The notes under the pieces are model-generated. The model saw only the letters and a list, made by a program, of their open reading frames with translations, did not search any database and was not told the origin of the DNA. From NCBI GenBank assembly GCA_002162685.1, contig MAAQ01000022.1:124001-188000 (forward strand): a stretch of 64,000 nucleotides of DNA, read 5' to 3'. The DNA comes from Flavobacteriales bacterium 33_180_T64. Its GTDB lineage: Bacteria > Bacteroidota > Bacteroidia > Flavobacteriales > Flavobacteriaceae. A program made the translations under genes and the position numbers. Numbering within the stretch: position 1 is the first letter of the stretch; the number at the start of each line of letters is the position of its first letter. Of the stretch, positions 27,915-38,014 are shown piece after piece.

Positions 27915-28958
27915 TTAATCCTTTAACTCTTCTCTAGAAAACTCAATAGGCTTAATAATACCATTTTCCGAGTTTAAGACACCATATTTTCCGTTTTTTC
28001 TAACAATAAAATGATCAAGCTTTTCGTAAGTTTCTTTATATTCTATTGTATCATATTCGATAGGTATTAGTATATCTCCTGTAGCATTTACAACACCTTG
28101 TTTTCCATCTTTTTTAAGTACAAATTTATCTGGGTACTTTCCTTTTTCGCCATATGCCGTACAATAAATAATCTTATCATAAATATGAGGCACCAAGATG
28201 TCCTCGTTATAATTTACAAGCCCCATTTTGCCATTCATCGTAGCCACAAAGAAGTCCTTTCCATCAAATAGTCTTACTTTAGGCATCGATTTATAAGACC
28301 CAAATTCGTATCCACAAATATCATCATATTTGGGTTCTATTATAACCTCGTTTGTATGCAAACCAACCTTATCATTATTGTACAATAAATAGGATATAGA
28401 ATCCTTAAAACTTTTGTGTATTGAAGTATGTCTTTGCAAGATGTAATCATATTTAAGCGGTACAATCCATTCGTATTTACAATTCATAATACCACGTTTA
28501 CCATTATAGATAACTTGATATTTAATCCAATCTAATCCTTCATAAATACTATTGAGACTATTTGAAAGTGCTAAACCACTATAAGGGTTAGCTTTTTCCA
28601 TTTTAAATTTTTTAGTAAACGTGTAACTTTCCCATTTACCACCACGCTTAATAGAGTAACTTTTAATATTGGGATGGTTAAATTGTACTAGTACAGAATC
28701 AATTTCGTAAGGAATGATCAACTTATTCTTATTTGCATTTTTCAAAGCCCATTTTCCTTCTTTATTTACAAAATGAAACCCTTTATCAACAAATCCCCAT
28801 ATTTCACTTGAATACACTGGTATTTTTGTTGAGTCACCAAAAAAAGCATTTTCTTCAACCCTTAACTTTATATAAGACTCTTTTTCAAACTGTTGCGCAT
28901 AACTAAAAACACAATTAGTTATAACCAAAACTAAAACAATTATTTTTTTAAGATTCAT
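27915..28958 (-). CDS. Exported WG-repeat protein
   Basis: 347 residues with a signal peptide ending at FSYAQ. At least five WG-like repeats are visible: GKWALKN, GKRGIMN, GKMGLVN, GKQGVVN and GKYGVLN, each followed by hydrophobic-P-x-x-Y-D. WG repeats form beta-hairpin arrays in envelope proteins; function unknown. It is 15 nt downstream of uvrD on the same strand, so probably in its operon. Confidence 0.82.
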   Translation of the reverse strand: MNLKKIIVLVLVITNCVFSYAQQFEKESYIKLRVEENAFFGDSTKIPVYSSEIWGFVDKGFHFVNKEGKWALKNANKNKLIIPYEIDSVLVQFNHPNIKSYSIKRGGKWESYTFTKKFKMEKANPYSGLALSNSLNSIYEGLDWIKYQVIYNGKRGIMNCKYEWIVPLKYDYILQRHTSIHKSFKDSISYLLYNNDKVGLHTNEVIIEPKYDDICGYEFGSYKSMPKVRLFDGKDFFVATMNGKMGLVNYNEDILVPHIYDKIIYCTAYGEKGKYPDKFVLKKDGKQGVVNATGDILIPIEYDTIEYKETYEKLDHFIVRKNGKYGVLNSENGIIKPIEFSREELKD

Positions 28959-28973
28959 TTCCCTCTTATTCTT

Positions 28974-31292
28974 TTAACCTAAAACGTCCAACTTAGCAAA
29001 TCGTAATAATAATTTTTTCACACCACCAACTTCAAAATTAATCTCTGCTTTTACATCAGCTCCCTTGCCTTCTATCTTCATTACTTCACCTTTGCCAAAT
29101 CGTGCATGTTCTACAATATTACCAACAGCAAGGTTACCATCAAACAAATTAGAATTATCAGATGGAGCACTTTTAGAAACACGTTTTAAATTTTTAGGTG
29201 CTACAAATTTTGGAGGCGCAGCAGTTTCTGATTTTCGTTTAATAGGTTTCTTAAATCGTATATGATTAGGCTCTACATCACCAAAAATATCTGCACTTAA
29301 CATTGGGTTTTGCCTTGGCTCGTGAATCGGTGTAATAATATCAAGGAATTGATCATCGATTTCTTCAATAAATCGGCTTGGTTCAGCATCGATTAATTTT
29401 CCCCAACGATAACGTGACAATGTATAGGTGAGATAAGCCTTGTTTTCAGCTCTTGTTAAAGCCACATAAAACAAACGTCGTTCCTCCTCTAGTTCACTTC
29501 TAGTATTCATACTCATGGCACTAGGAAATAAATCTTCTTCCAGACCTACAACAAATACATGTGAAAACTCTAGTCCTTTAGCTAAATGTATCGTCATAAG
29601 AGCCACATGATCTGCATCACCTTTGTCTGCATCCAAATCGGTTGCTAAAGCCACATCTTCTAAAAATTCCGCTAACGAATCACCAGCATCTGCGAGCTCT
29701 AATTGGCCTTCTACAAAATCTTTTATACCATTTAATAACTCTTCAACATTTTCTAAACGTACTTGACCTTCAGGAGTTCCTTCTTTGTTAACCTCTCTAA
29801 TTAAACCACTAGTTTTTGTAACATGCTCTGTTAAATCAAATGCATTTGCTGTTTGATTCATCACCTGATAACTTTCAATAAGGGTCACAAAATCTTTCAA
29901 TTTATTTTTTGTGCCTTTATTAATATTAATATCAATGTTATCTATATTTTGAAGGACTTCAAAAATAGTTCTTTTGAAACCATTAGCTGCTACAACCAAT
30001 CGATCTATAGTGGTTTGCCCTATACCTCTAGCTGGATAATTAATAACACGTTTTAAAGCTTCTTCATCTGCCGGATTTAAGATTAAACGTAAATAGGCCG
30101 TTACATCCTTGATTTCTTTACGTTGATAAAATGATAATCCGCCATAAATACGATACGGTATATCACGTTTACGCAACGCATCTTCAATAGCTCTAGATTG
30201 TGCATTTGTACGATATAATACCGCAAAATCACTGTTAAGTAATTGGTTGTTCATTTTAGTTTCCCAAATGGTACTCGCCACAAATCTACCTTCATCACCA
30301 TCAGTCAATGAACGATGTACTTTTACTTTTTCACCTTCAGTATTGGCGGTCCAAACAACCTTATCTAATTTCGTTTTATTATGTTCTATAACAGAATTTG
30401 CTGCACCAACTATATTTTTTGTTGAACGATAGTTTTGCTCCAATCTGTACATTTTAACATCGTCATAATCTTTTTGAAAATTTAAAATATTACTAATATT
30501 AGCACCACGGAAAGCATAAATACTTTGCGCGTCATCCCCAACAACACATATATTTTGAAAACGATCTGCCAATGCTCTCACAATTAGATATTGTGAATGA
30601 TTGGTATCCTGATACTCATCAACCAAAATGTATCGAAACTTATCTTGATACTGTGCTAATACACTAGGAAAACGAGTTAACAATTCGTTAGTACGTAATA
30701 GTAAATCATCAAAATCCATAGCTCCTGCTTTAAAACAGCGATCTACATAATTTTTATAGATTTCACCTAAACGTGGGCGCCTAGCAGCTGTATCAGCTTC
30801 AATTAATTCTGAATTTTTCAAGTAAGCCTTAACTGTTACTAAATTGTTTTTATAAGACGAAATCCGACTATAAATCTGTTTCGTTTTATAAAGATCTTTA
30901 TCCAAGCCCATTTCTTTAATAATAGAGCCTAATAATTTTTGAGAATCTTGAGTATCGTAAATTGTAAAATTACTTGGGAAACCTAAGTTGTGTCCTTCAA
31001 AACGCAAAATTTTAGCAAAAACAGAGTGAAAGGTTCCCATCCATAGATTTTTGGCTTCACTATCACCAACGATGTCAGCGATTCTGCCTTTCATCTCTTT
31101 GGCGGCTTTATTGGTAAACGTCAACGCTAAAATATTAAACGAGTCTACGCCTTGGCTCATCAAATAAGCTATACGATAAGTTAATACACGTGTTTTACCC
31201 GAACCTGCACCAGCAATAACAATCATTGGTCCATCCTTTTGTATTGTAGGTGCTAATTGTGCCTCGTTTAACTGGCTTAAATACTTCTCCAA
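28974..31292 (-). CDS. uvrD: ATP-dependent DNA helicase UvrD/PcrA
   Basis: 772 residues, superfamily 1A helicase. Walker A GAGSGKT is at 28-34, motif II near VDEYQDT, then QNYRST, and GLEFSHVFVVG, RRLFYVALTRA near the C-terminus. It ends with the PcrA-type Tudor-like tail (GNIVEHARFGKGEVM). It unwinds DNA in excision repair and removes protein roadblocks. The start is TTG; the frame has a stop six codons upstream and no ATG, and homologues begin with ME-x-YLxQLN. WG gene follows after 15 nt. Confidence 0.95.
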   Translation of the reverse strand: MEKYLSQLNEAQLAPTIQKDGPMIVIAGAGSGKTRVLTYRIAYLMSQGVDSFNILALTFTNKAAKEMKGRIADIVGDSEAKNLWMGTFHSVFAKILRFEGHNLGFPSNFTIYDTQDSQKLLGSIIKEMGLDKDLYKTKQIYSRISSYKNNLVTVKAYLKNSELIEADTAARRPRLGEIYKNYVDRCFKAGAMDFDDLLLRTNELLTRFPSVLAQYQDKFRYILVDEYQDTNHSQYLIVRALADRFQNICVVGDDAQSIYAFRGANISNILNFQKDYDDVKMYRLEQNYRSTKNIVGAANSVIEHNKTKLDKVVWTANTEGEKVKVHRSLTDGDEGRFVASTIWETKMNNQLLNSDFAVLYRTNAQSRAIEDALRKRDIPYRIYGGLSFYQRKEIKDVTAYLRLILNPADEEALKRVINYPARGIGQTTIDRLVVAANGFKRTIFEVLQNIDNIDININKGTKNKLKDFVTLIESYQVMNQTANAFDLTEHVTKTSGLIREVNKEGTPEGQVRLENVEELLNGIKDFVEGQLELADAGDSLAEFLEDVALATDLDADKGDADHVALMTIHLAKGLEFSHVFVVGLEEDLFPSAMSMNTRSELEEERRLFYVALTRAENKAYLTYTLSRYRWGKLIDAEPSRFIEEIDDQFLDIITPIHEPRQNPMLSADIFGDVEPNHIRFKKPIKRKSETAAPPKFVAPKNLKRVSKSAPSDNSNLFDGNLAVGNIVEHARFGKGEVMKIEGKGADVKAEINFEVGGVKKLLLRFAKLDVLG

Positions 31293-31437
31293 ATCTAAAT
31301 TCTTTTAAGAATGTGAAATTAACCAAACCTCTAGTTTTAATTAAGCGATTTTATCAAAAATTATAAACAATTTGACATTAAATTTCACTTAACCATATTT
31401 TGAATATCTTTAAGCTCAAACTTTAATTTTTTGTGAA

Positions 31438-32709
31438 ATGCGCTATCTATTTACATTGTATTTTTTCTTCGGAAGCTTATCGCTCTTTTCTCAAGATAAC
31501 CTTGAAAAAGATTTCTTAAATATCGAATCTAAAGTCATTGAATGGCGACATCATTTTCATCAAAATCCCGAACTCTCAAATAGAGAGTTTAAAACTGCTG
31601 AAAAAATTGCTTCTCACTTAAAGTCTCTAGGTCTTGAAGTAGAAATTGGAGTTGGCAAAACAGGCGTTGTTGGCATCCTAAAGGGCACCCAACCTGGAAA
31701 AGTAGTTGCCTTAAGAGCAGATATAGATGCACTTCCAGTAACAGAACGTAATGATTTACCATTTAAAAGTGTGGTTGAAACTGAATTTCTAGGAACAAAA
31801 ACTGGTGTTATGCATGCTTGCGGACATGATACACATATTTCCATTTTGATGGGAGTAGCAGAAGTATTATCAAAACATAAAGATAAAATTAAAGGCTCTA
31901 TAAAGTTTATTTTTCAACCTGCTGAAGAAGGACCTCCTCCAGGTGAAGAAGGTGGTGCGAAACTAATGATAAAAGAAGGAGTTTTAGAAAACCCAAAAGT
32001 TGATGCTATTTTCGGGTTACATATTCGATCTAATTATGAAGTAGGTACTATTTATTACAAAAAAGGTGGCATTATGGCTTCTGTAGAACGTTTTGTTATT
32101 AATGTGAAAGGCAAGCAAACACATGGAGGAAGACCATGGCAAGGCGTAGATCCCATATTAATCTCTGCAAAAATCATAGATGGCCTTCAAACTATTATTA
32201 GTAGAGAGTCAAAATTAGTTGATGAAGCTGCAGTAATTACCGTTGGTAAAATAACGGCAGGAACACGTTTTAATATTATTCCAGAAAGCGCAGAGTTAAT
32301 TGGAACTGTTAGAACCCTAGATCCTGATATGAAGGCGCTTATTGAGCGTCGTATGACCGAAATGTCAAGAGATATTGCAAAAGCATATGGTGGAGAAGCA
32401 ACGATTACATTTCAAAATAATACCACAATAACATATAATGATTTTGATTTGGTTGATCAAATGCTCCCAACAATGCAACGTGTAGCTGGTGACAAAAATG
32501 TTCGCTTGCGCAAAGCAACTACTGGTGGTGAAGACTTTTCATATTTTCAAGAAGTTATTCCTGGGTTTTACTTCTTCTTAGGTGGCATGACACCAGGAAA
32601 TACAGAAGCATTTCCACATCACACACCTGATTTCAAAATTGATGACAATGGCTTACTTCTTGGGGTGAAAACTATGGCACATTTGGCTTTAGATTATTTG
32701 AATCAATAA
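31438..32709 (+). CDS. Exported M20-family amidohydrolase/peptidase
   Basis: 423 residues with signal peptide (ending LSLFSQ). It has the M20D pattern: RHHFHQNPELSNRE, then HACGHDTHI near residue 125 (metal ligands) and PAEEGPPPGEEGGAK near 160-175 (catalytic E). Later GxPHHTPxF-like FPHHTPDF holds the last metal ligand. It hydrolyses N-acyl amino acids or related amides in the periplasm. The lid domain (GGRPWQGVDPI) is present. A 48-nt gap precedes the glutamate-synthase-like gene. Confidence 0.9.
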   Translation: MRYLFTLYFFFGSLSLFSQDNLEKDFLNIESKVIEWRHHFHQNPELSNREFKTAEKIASHLKSLGLEVEIGVGKTGVVGILKGTQPGKVVALRADIDALPVTERNDLPFKSVVETEFLGTKTGVMHACGHDTHISILMGVAEVLSKHKDKIKGSIKFIFQPAEEGPPPGEEGGAKLMIKEGVLENPKVDAIFGLHIRSNYEVGTIYYKKGGIMASVERFVINVKGKQTHGGRPWQGVDPILISAKIIDGLQTIISRESKLVDEAAVITVGKITAGTRFNIIPESAELIGTVRTLDPDMKALIERRMTEMSRDIAKAYGGEATITFQNNTTITYNDFDLVDQMLPTMQRVAGDKNVRLRKATTGGEDFSYFQEVIPGFYFFLGGMTPGNTEAFPHHTPDFKIDDNGLLLGVKTMAHLALDYLNQ

Positions 32710-32757
32710 TTAACAGAACTTCTATTTTTCAATATCTTTACCATTCAATTAAATTCT

Positions 32758-34314
32758 ATGGATACTTTTTTAAACTTCATATCAAACATATCCTGGTGGA
32801 TGTGGATTATTATCATACTTGCAATCGTCGCTATTCGTGATATTATACAGAAAACACATACCATAAGCCATAATTTCCCAATTATAGGACATATTCGTTA
32901 TGTGTTTGAAAGTATTGGCCCAGAAATTCGTCAGTATTTTGTTGCTAATAACAGAGAAGAATTACCTTTTAATCGTATTGAACGTGGTTGGATTTACGCT
33001 TCAGCAAAAAAAGAAAATAACTATGAAGGTTTTGGTACAGATAGAGATATTTATGCGCATCAGCATATTTTTATTAATAACGCTATGTTTCCTTATAAAA
33101 CAGAAGAAGGTCATCCAAACACAATTGACAAGTCTTTTTTACCATGTGCGAAAGTCATGGGTGAATTCAACAAACGAAAAAAACCATATAGACCTGCATC
33201 TATAATTAATGTATCAGCCATGAGTTTTGGTTCATTATCTGCCAAAGCTATAGAGTCCTTAAACAAAGGAGTGAAAATGGCTCATGCATACCACAACACA
33301 GGTGAAGGCGGACTTTCCCCATACCATAGTAATGGAGGCGATGTTGTATTTCATTTTGGAACTGGCTATTTTGGCGTTAGAGCAGAAGACGGTAATTTTT
33401 CTATGGAGAAAATGAAACAATTGGTTAAAGACAATCCTTTTGTTCGTGCTATAGAAGTAAAATTATCACAAGGAGCAAAACCAGGCAAAGGTGGAGTTTT
33501 ACCAGGATCTAAAATCACTAAGGAGATTGCAGAAATTAGAGGTGTTGAAATAGGAAAAACAGTTTTATCACCACCAAATCACAAGGCTTTTTCTACTATT
33601 CCTGAAATGGTAGATTTTATAGAAGCAATTGCTGAAGAAACAGGATTACCCGTTGGTATTAAGGCTGCTATTGGCAAATTAGACCAATGGGAAGAACTCG
33701 CTAATATTATGCTTAAAACGGGAAAAGGCCCTGATTTTATTACTGTAGATGGCGGTGAAGGTGGCACGGGAGCTGCTCCTCCTAGTTTTGCTGATCATGT
33801 CTCACTTCCGTGGGTTTATGGTTTTGGTGATTTATATAAGTTATTCCAAAAGAAAGGGCTTTCAGAACGTATCGTTTTTATTGGTAGTGGAAAACTAGGT
33901 TTTCCTGCTAAAGCAGCAATGGCATTTGCTATGGGAGCAGACTGTATCAATGTAGCTCGTGAAGCCATGATGAGTATTGGTTGCATCCAAGCGCAAGTTT
34001 GCCACACTAATAAATGTCCTAGTGGTGTCGCAACACAAAACAAATGGCTACAAAACGGGATTGATCCTACTTTAAAATCTGTACGATTAGCCCAATACTT
34101 TAAAACATTTAGAAAAGAACTCGTTGAGATTACACATGCTGCTGGTTATGAGCATCCGTGTGAGTTTAAAATGAGTGATATTGAAATTAATGTAGATGAC
34201 CACAATCTATCAAAAGAATTAAGCAAAACGTATTGTTATGAAAAAACACCCATCTCATACTCATCGATGCAAGATTTAAAAGACTGCATGTATTTAGGAG
34301 GTAATTTTAATTAA
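32758..34314 (+). CDS. FMN-binding glutamate-synthase-family protein with Fe-S motif
   Basis: 518 residues. A single N-terminal membrane helix (~8-24) precedes the FMN-binding GltS domain: SFGSLSAKAIESLNKG, TGEGGLSPYH, VDGGEGGTGAAP, and FIGSGKLGFPAKAA. The cysteine triad C409-x5-C415-x4-C420 (CIQAQVCHTNKCPSGV) matches the 3Fe-4S motif of ferredoxin glutamate synthase. The amidotransferase domain is missing, so the physiological reaction is unclear; it may be a stand-alone oxidoreductase at the membrane. It overlaps the end of a LytTR relic. Confidence 0.88.
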   Translation: MDTFLNFISNISWWMWIIIILAIVAIRDIIQKTHTISHNFPIIGHIRYVFESIGPEIRQYFVANNREELPFNRIERGWIYASAKKENNYEGFGTDRDIYAHQHIFINNAMFPYKTEEGHPNTIDKSFLPCAKVMGEFNKRKKPYRPASIINVSAMSFGSLSAKAIESLNKGVKMAHAYHNTGEGGLSPYHSNGGDVVFHFGTGYFGVRAEDGNFSMEKMKQLVKDNPFVRAIEVKLSQGAKPGKGGVLPGSKITKEIAEIRGVEIGKTVLSPPNHKAFSTIPEMVDFIEAIAEETGLPVGIKAAIGKLDQWEELANIMLKTGKGPDFITVDGGEGGTGAAPPSFADHVSLPWVYGFGDLYKLFQKKGLSERIVFIGSGKLGFPAKAAMAFAMGADCINVAREAMMSIGCIQAQVCHTNKCPSGVATQNKWLQNGIDPTLKSVRLAQYFKTFRKELVEITHAAGYEHPCEFKMSDIEINVDDHNLSKELSKTYCYEKTPISYSSMQDLKDCMYLGGNFN

Positions 34315-34522
34315 ATATATTTAGAAACACTTTCTTATTTGTTTTAGAAATTGGCCGGCGATACTCATTGTCTAAAACAACGTAGCCTTCATTCTCAAAA
34401 TGACCCACTTTAGATAAATTAATAATATGTAATTTATGACATTTGAAAAACGTCGTATTTAGCATTACATTCAATAAAATCATCTTTTCATTAAATAAAC
34501 CATAACACTTGTACAATAACAA
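34307..34522 (-). pseudogene. LytTR DNA-binding domain relic
   Basis: The minus-strand frame gives 71 residues, of which the last ~47 fit the C-terminal half of a LytTR domain: FFKCHKLHIINLSKV (for FfRxHRSyIVNLxxI), then GYVVLDNEYRRPISKTNKK. The N-terminal half is cut short: only CYGLFNEKMILLN could be the strand that precedes it, and the usual LxEL helix is missing. The frame opens 8 codons after a stop and has no response-regulator domain. Its 3' end overlaps the upstream gene by 8 nt. It looks like a decayed fragment, not a working regulator. Confidence 0.6.
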
Positions 34523-34558
34523 AAAAGAAATTAAGTTTACTCACCGAATTAAAACATT

Positions 34559-35077
34559 ATGGAACTCGATATTATTGGCCTTTTATTATACTGTATTCCT
34601 GCTTTAGTTACAGGAGCCATTGCCTTTTTATTTTTTAAAGAACATGTAGAGAACGAAAATAGACGTCGTGATTTTTTAATCCAAAAAGATCTTCAGAAAG
34701 ACGCCTTACCTATACGCCTTCAAGCCTATGAGCGCATGTCATTGTTTTTAGAAAGAATAAAACCTTCTAAATTACTAGTCAGAGTTACACCGAATTCCTC
34801 AGATAAAGAAGATTATGAAACCTTACTTATAGCAAATATAGAACAAGAGTTTGACCATAATTTATCACAACAAATCTATGTTACAGATAAGTGCTGGAGC
34901 ATTACTTCAACTGCTAAAAATGCAACAATTCAAATGATTAGAAAAGCAAATTTATCTGACAAAGTTGATTCTTCAGATAAACTTCGCGAAGTTATTTTAA
35001 CAGACATGATAGATAAAAGAGCACCTAGCGACGCTGCACTTTCTTTTATAAAAGAAGAAGTTTCTAATATTTGGTAA
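34559..35077 (+). CDS. Membrane-anchored protein of unknown function
   Basis: 172 residues. One membrane helix (~7-25) is followed by a charged cytoplasmic part with KxHVENENRRRDFL and QAYERMSLFLERIKP. The remainder is helical and soluble. I do not recognise the family. It starts 36 nt downstream of the LytTR relic start, on the opposite strand, and is convergent with the patatin gene 6 nt later. Confidence 0.65.
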   Translation: MELDIIGLLLYCIPALVTGAIAFLFFKEHVENENRRRDFLIQKDLQKDALPIRLQAYERMSLFLERIKPSKLLVRVTPNSSDKEDYETLLIANIEQEFDHNLSQQIYVTDKCWSITSTAKNATIQMIRKANLSDKVDSSDKLREVILTDMIDKRAPSDAALSFIKEEVSNIW

Positions 35078-35083
35078 CGCCTA

Positions 35084-35983
35084 TTATTCCGAAACTGATT
35101 CTTTTTCATACTTCTCCATGGCATAAGCATAACCTTGCTCCCACCATTTGGTCATTAGTCGTTTACTAAAGATTAAAGAGTTTTCAGTTAAACTCGTTGG
35201 CGTATAATATAAATTAAGTTTTACACCTTTGTTTTTTGCAGCAAGTTTACCAATAACAATATCATTTTTTTCAACTTGATCCAGAAGATGTCCAAATAAA
35301 TTCAGCATTAAAGAAAACGGGTTTTTCCCTAAAACCTTAATGCGCTCCATTTGCTCAGCCTCCAAAACAACAGCATCAATTTCAGTTGCACCTCGCAATA
35401 TCGCTTCTCGTATTGGGATTACACAACCTAAACCACCATCAGCATACTCATAGCCATTAACTGTAGCCAATGACATAAACGGAATATAATTGCACGAAAT
35501 CCAAATCCAATTACAAAACTCATCGTAGGAATAATCATTAATTGACTTGTATTCCACACGATTCATAGATAAGTTAGAAACCGTTACTACAACATCTTCT
35601 TTAGTTTCTCTAATTCGATCATATTCTTTCTTAGTGAAATTACGTTTTATATGACGCTTCAAAGCTTTACTCTCTCCAAACGTACGTTTTCGTCTAATAA
35701 ATTGCCATAGCGAGTTTATAAAATCAATCGACACATATTCTCTTTCACCTTTTTTACGCTGCACAAACGGACTGATACTAAAAATATCATGCTGTTGCAC
35801 ATTTGTAAACACATCATAAAGCTTACCAATATCATTAACAGCAAGGTGCGACACCAATAAACTACCCGTAGATGTTCCTAGAAACATATCGTACTCACGG
35901 CCTTGACCTTCCATCAAATACTGCGCAACGCCTCCTGCAAAAGCACCTTTACTCCCTCCTCCTGAAATTACTAATGCTCTCAA
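35084..35983 (-). CDS. Patatin-like phospholipase
   Basis: 299 residues. Oxyanion-hole glycine motif GGGSKGAF is at 8-15, the nucleophile GTSTG at 36-40 (Ser38), and the dyad Asp in DGG near residue 182. The patatin family hydrolyses acyl esters of lipids. No signal peptide, so cytosolic or injected. The start is TTG (first codons give the family-typical MRALVISGGG) and lies only 4 nt after the M1 peptidase stop, so translation is probably coupled. Confidence 0.85.
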   Translation of the reverse strand: MRALVISGGGSKGAFAGGVAQYLMEGQGREYDMFLGTSTGSLLVSHLAVNDIGKLYDVFTNVQQHDIFSISPFVQRKKGEREYVSIDFINSLWQFIRRKRTFGESKALKRHIKRNFTKKEYDRIRETKEDVVVTVSNLSMNRVEYKSINDYSYDEFCNWIWISCNYIPFMSLATVNGYEYADGGLGCVIPIREAILRGATEIDAVVLEAEQMERIKVLGKNPFSLMLNLFGHLLDQVEKNDIVIGKLAAKNKGVKLNLYYTPTSLTENSLIFSKRLMTKWWEQGYAYAMEKYEKESVSE

Positions 35984-35987
35984 ATTA

Positions 35988-37985
35988 TTATTCGTTTTTA
36001 AGTTCCTCTATTAATACTTTATAATTCTCTTGTTGCTCTAATTCAATCAATATGTTTTTAGCATATTTCGAAAAACGCCAGTTATGGTGTTTTGTAGCCT
36101 CTAAAAGACTTTTAATCGATTCAATCTCAAAACCACCAAGTAATTTTAAATAGTTAAATGCATTCATTCTCAACTCAAAATGCTGCATAGGCAAACTATA
36201 CCCTATAAGCTCACCTAAAATATCTTGTTTTTTTTCAGGCTGATATTCAACTGTGTTTAAATGCAGAGCCAGCCAGAGCAATCTCACATTATAATCATTA
36301 AACCCTATGATAGCTTTCGTTTTTTGCAAATATTTAATACGATCTTGAGGGAAATTTACCCATAAATTATATAAAGCATACTCTATCGTCAGGTAAGACT
36401 CATCATTCAGAAGCGATTCATATTCAGCTTTTAATTCTGCGGGAACACCATCAACATATCTAGCAATCGCTTGCCTTACTTCTCTAGTATTCTGAAATGC
36501 ACCAGCATCAATTCTATTCGGTATTTGGCTAATCACTTTCACTTTAGCCTTGTCGGAAATATAAGATGATAAATACTCTTTGCATTTTGATGTATAAACC
36601 TCACAATCAACCATAAAGTATTCCTGCATGAATGTTGATTGTTTTAAACTCTTAACTATGGCATCTTCTGGTAACTTCTCATCAACCAACCAATCTAACC
36701 AAAATTGAGATAAATCTTGGCCGCTAGACTGCTCGATTTCAAACATAAAGTCGTTAGTCTCCACATTAGCAAACTGATGTTTTTCTAAATACGTTTTGAC
36801 AGCCAATTTAAAAGCACTATCTCCAACTTGCTCTCGCAACACATGTAACGCCCATGCTCCTTTTTTATAAAACGTAACACTACTTGATTTCGGATCTAAT
36901 AACGATGTACTTTGTCCTGCCGATTCTTGAGCTATTAACTCTTGAGCATATTCAAATAATTGCCAATAATAATGTTTATCTCCAAAAATATCACGCTCAG
37001 CCAATAGTGCATAATACGTTGCAAAACCCTCTTGTAACCAATGATGCTCACTAGATTTTGCTGTCACTAAATCTCCAAACCATTGATGTGCCAATTCATG
37101 CGCATTAACTGTAATATAGTTTTTATCATTAAACGCGGTAGAATCAACTACAAAAGTGTCTGAAAAAATAGTAAGACTCGTATTCTCCATTCCCGAATAC
37201 AGAAAATCCTTAACAGGAACTTGTTTATAATTCTGCCAAGGATACGGGAACTCAATTTCTTCTTCTAAAAAATCGAACATTTGCTTTGTATAACGATAAG
37301 TAGACTCTACTTTTAAAGCATCTTCTGGATAATAGTAATACTCTAGCGGAATACCACTTTCTGATAGCTCCGTTTTTTTATCATATTTACCAATAGCTAA
37401 TGCTACAAGATAACTAGACATTGGGTTTTGCATGTTATAAAACCACAACGTACTATCATCTTGAACTATTTTTTCTTTAAGACTACCATTTGCTAACACT
37501 TGATAATCATTATCCGTGGCTATAGCTAAATCGAATTTTATTTTATCATTTACATCATCTATACTAGGCAACCAATGACTCGTATCTTTTCCTTGACCTT
37601 GTGTCCATACCTGATAAGAATCAACTCCTTCTATAAAATACATCGCTTTCTTTGGCTTAGATTTATAGTGTACAAACAGCTCATTACGCTTTGATGGTTT
37701 AAAACCATTTATAATCCATAACTTTTTCCCATCATTAACAAAATCAACTTCCTTTTCATTTAAATAAACAGTTTTAAAGACTAAGTCTTTTGCATCTAAA
37801 TAAATAGAATCGATATCTTTTATAATATCAAACGTATAAAGCGCTACGCCAGATATCTCATCAGACTGATTATTCCTTATATCTAACTCTACATTTATAG
37901 ATTTAAAATCTACATACATTGTTTGCTGTGCAGCAACATTTCCGAAGGCACCTAAAAAACCAACAAGTAAAAATAATCGCTTCAT
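35988..37985 (-). CDS. Exported M1-family zinc aminopeptidase
   Basis: 665 residues with signal peptide (ending NVAAQ). The zinc site HELAHQWFGD (near residue 295) with the third ligand Glu in WLQEGFATY about 20 residues later is intact. The substrate-binding GxMEN motif appears as GMENTS near 265. It hydrolyses N-terminal residues of peptides in the periplasm or at the surface. A C-terminal helical part (~500-665) is typical. It provides a direct contrast to the gene at 5065, which has lost the same zinc site. Coupled to the patatin gene. Confidence 0.93.
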   Translation of the reverse strand: MKRLFLLVGFLGAFGNVAAQQTMYVDFKSINVELDIRNNQSDEISGVALYTFDIIKDIDSIYLDAKDLVFKTVYLNEKEVDFVNDGKKLWIINGFKPSKRNELFVHYKSKPKKAMYFIEGVDSYQVWTQGQGKDTSHWLPSIDDVNDKIKFDLAIATDNDYQVLANGSLKEKIVQDDSTLWFYNMQNPMSSYLVALAIGKYDKKTELSESGIPLEYYYYPEDALKVESTYRYTKQMFDFLEEEIEFPYPWQNYKQVPVKDFLYSGMENTSLTIFSDTFVVDSTAFNDKNYITVNAHELAHQWFGDLVTAKSSEHHWLQEGFATYYALLAERDIFGDKHYYWQLFEYAQELIAQESAGQSTSLLDPKSSSVTFYKKGAWALHVLREQVGDSAFKLAVKTYLEKHQFANVETNDFMFEIEQSSGQDLSQFWLDWLVDEKLPEDAIVKSLKQSTFMQEYFMVDCEVYTSKCKEYLSSYISDKAKVKVISQIPNRIDAGAFQNTREVRQAIARYVDGVPAELKAEYESLLNDESYLTIEYALYNLWVNFPQDRIKYLQKTKAIIGFNDYNVRLLWLALHLNTVEYQPEKKQDILGELIGYSLPMQHFELRMNAFNYLKLLGGFEIESIKSLLEATKHHNWRFSKYAKNILIELEQQENYKVLIEELKNE

Positions 37986-38014
37986 AGATATACTATAGCA
38001 AAGGTGAGACCATT

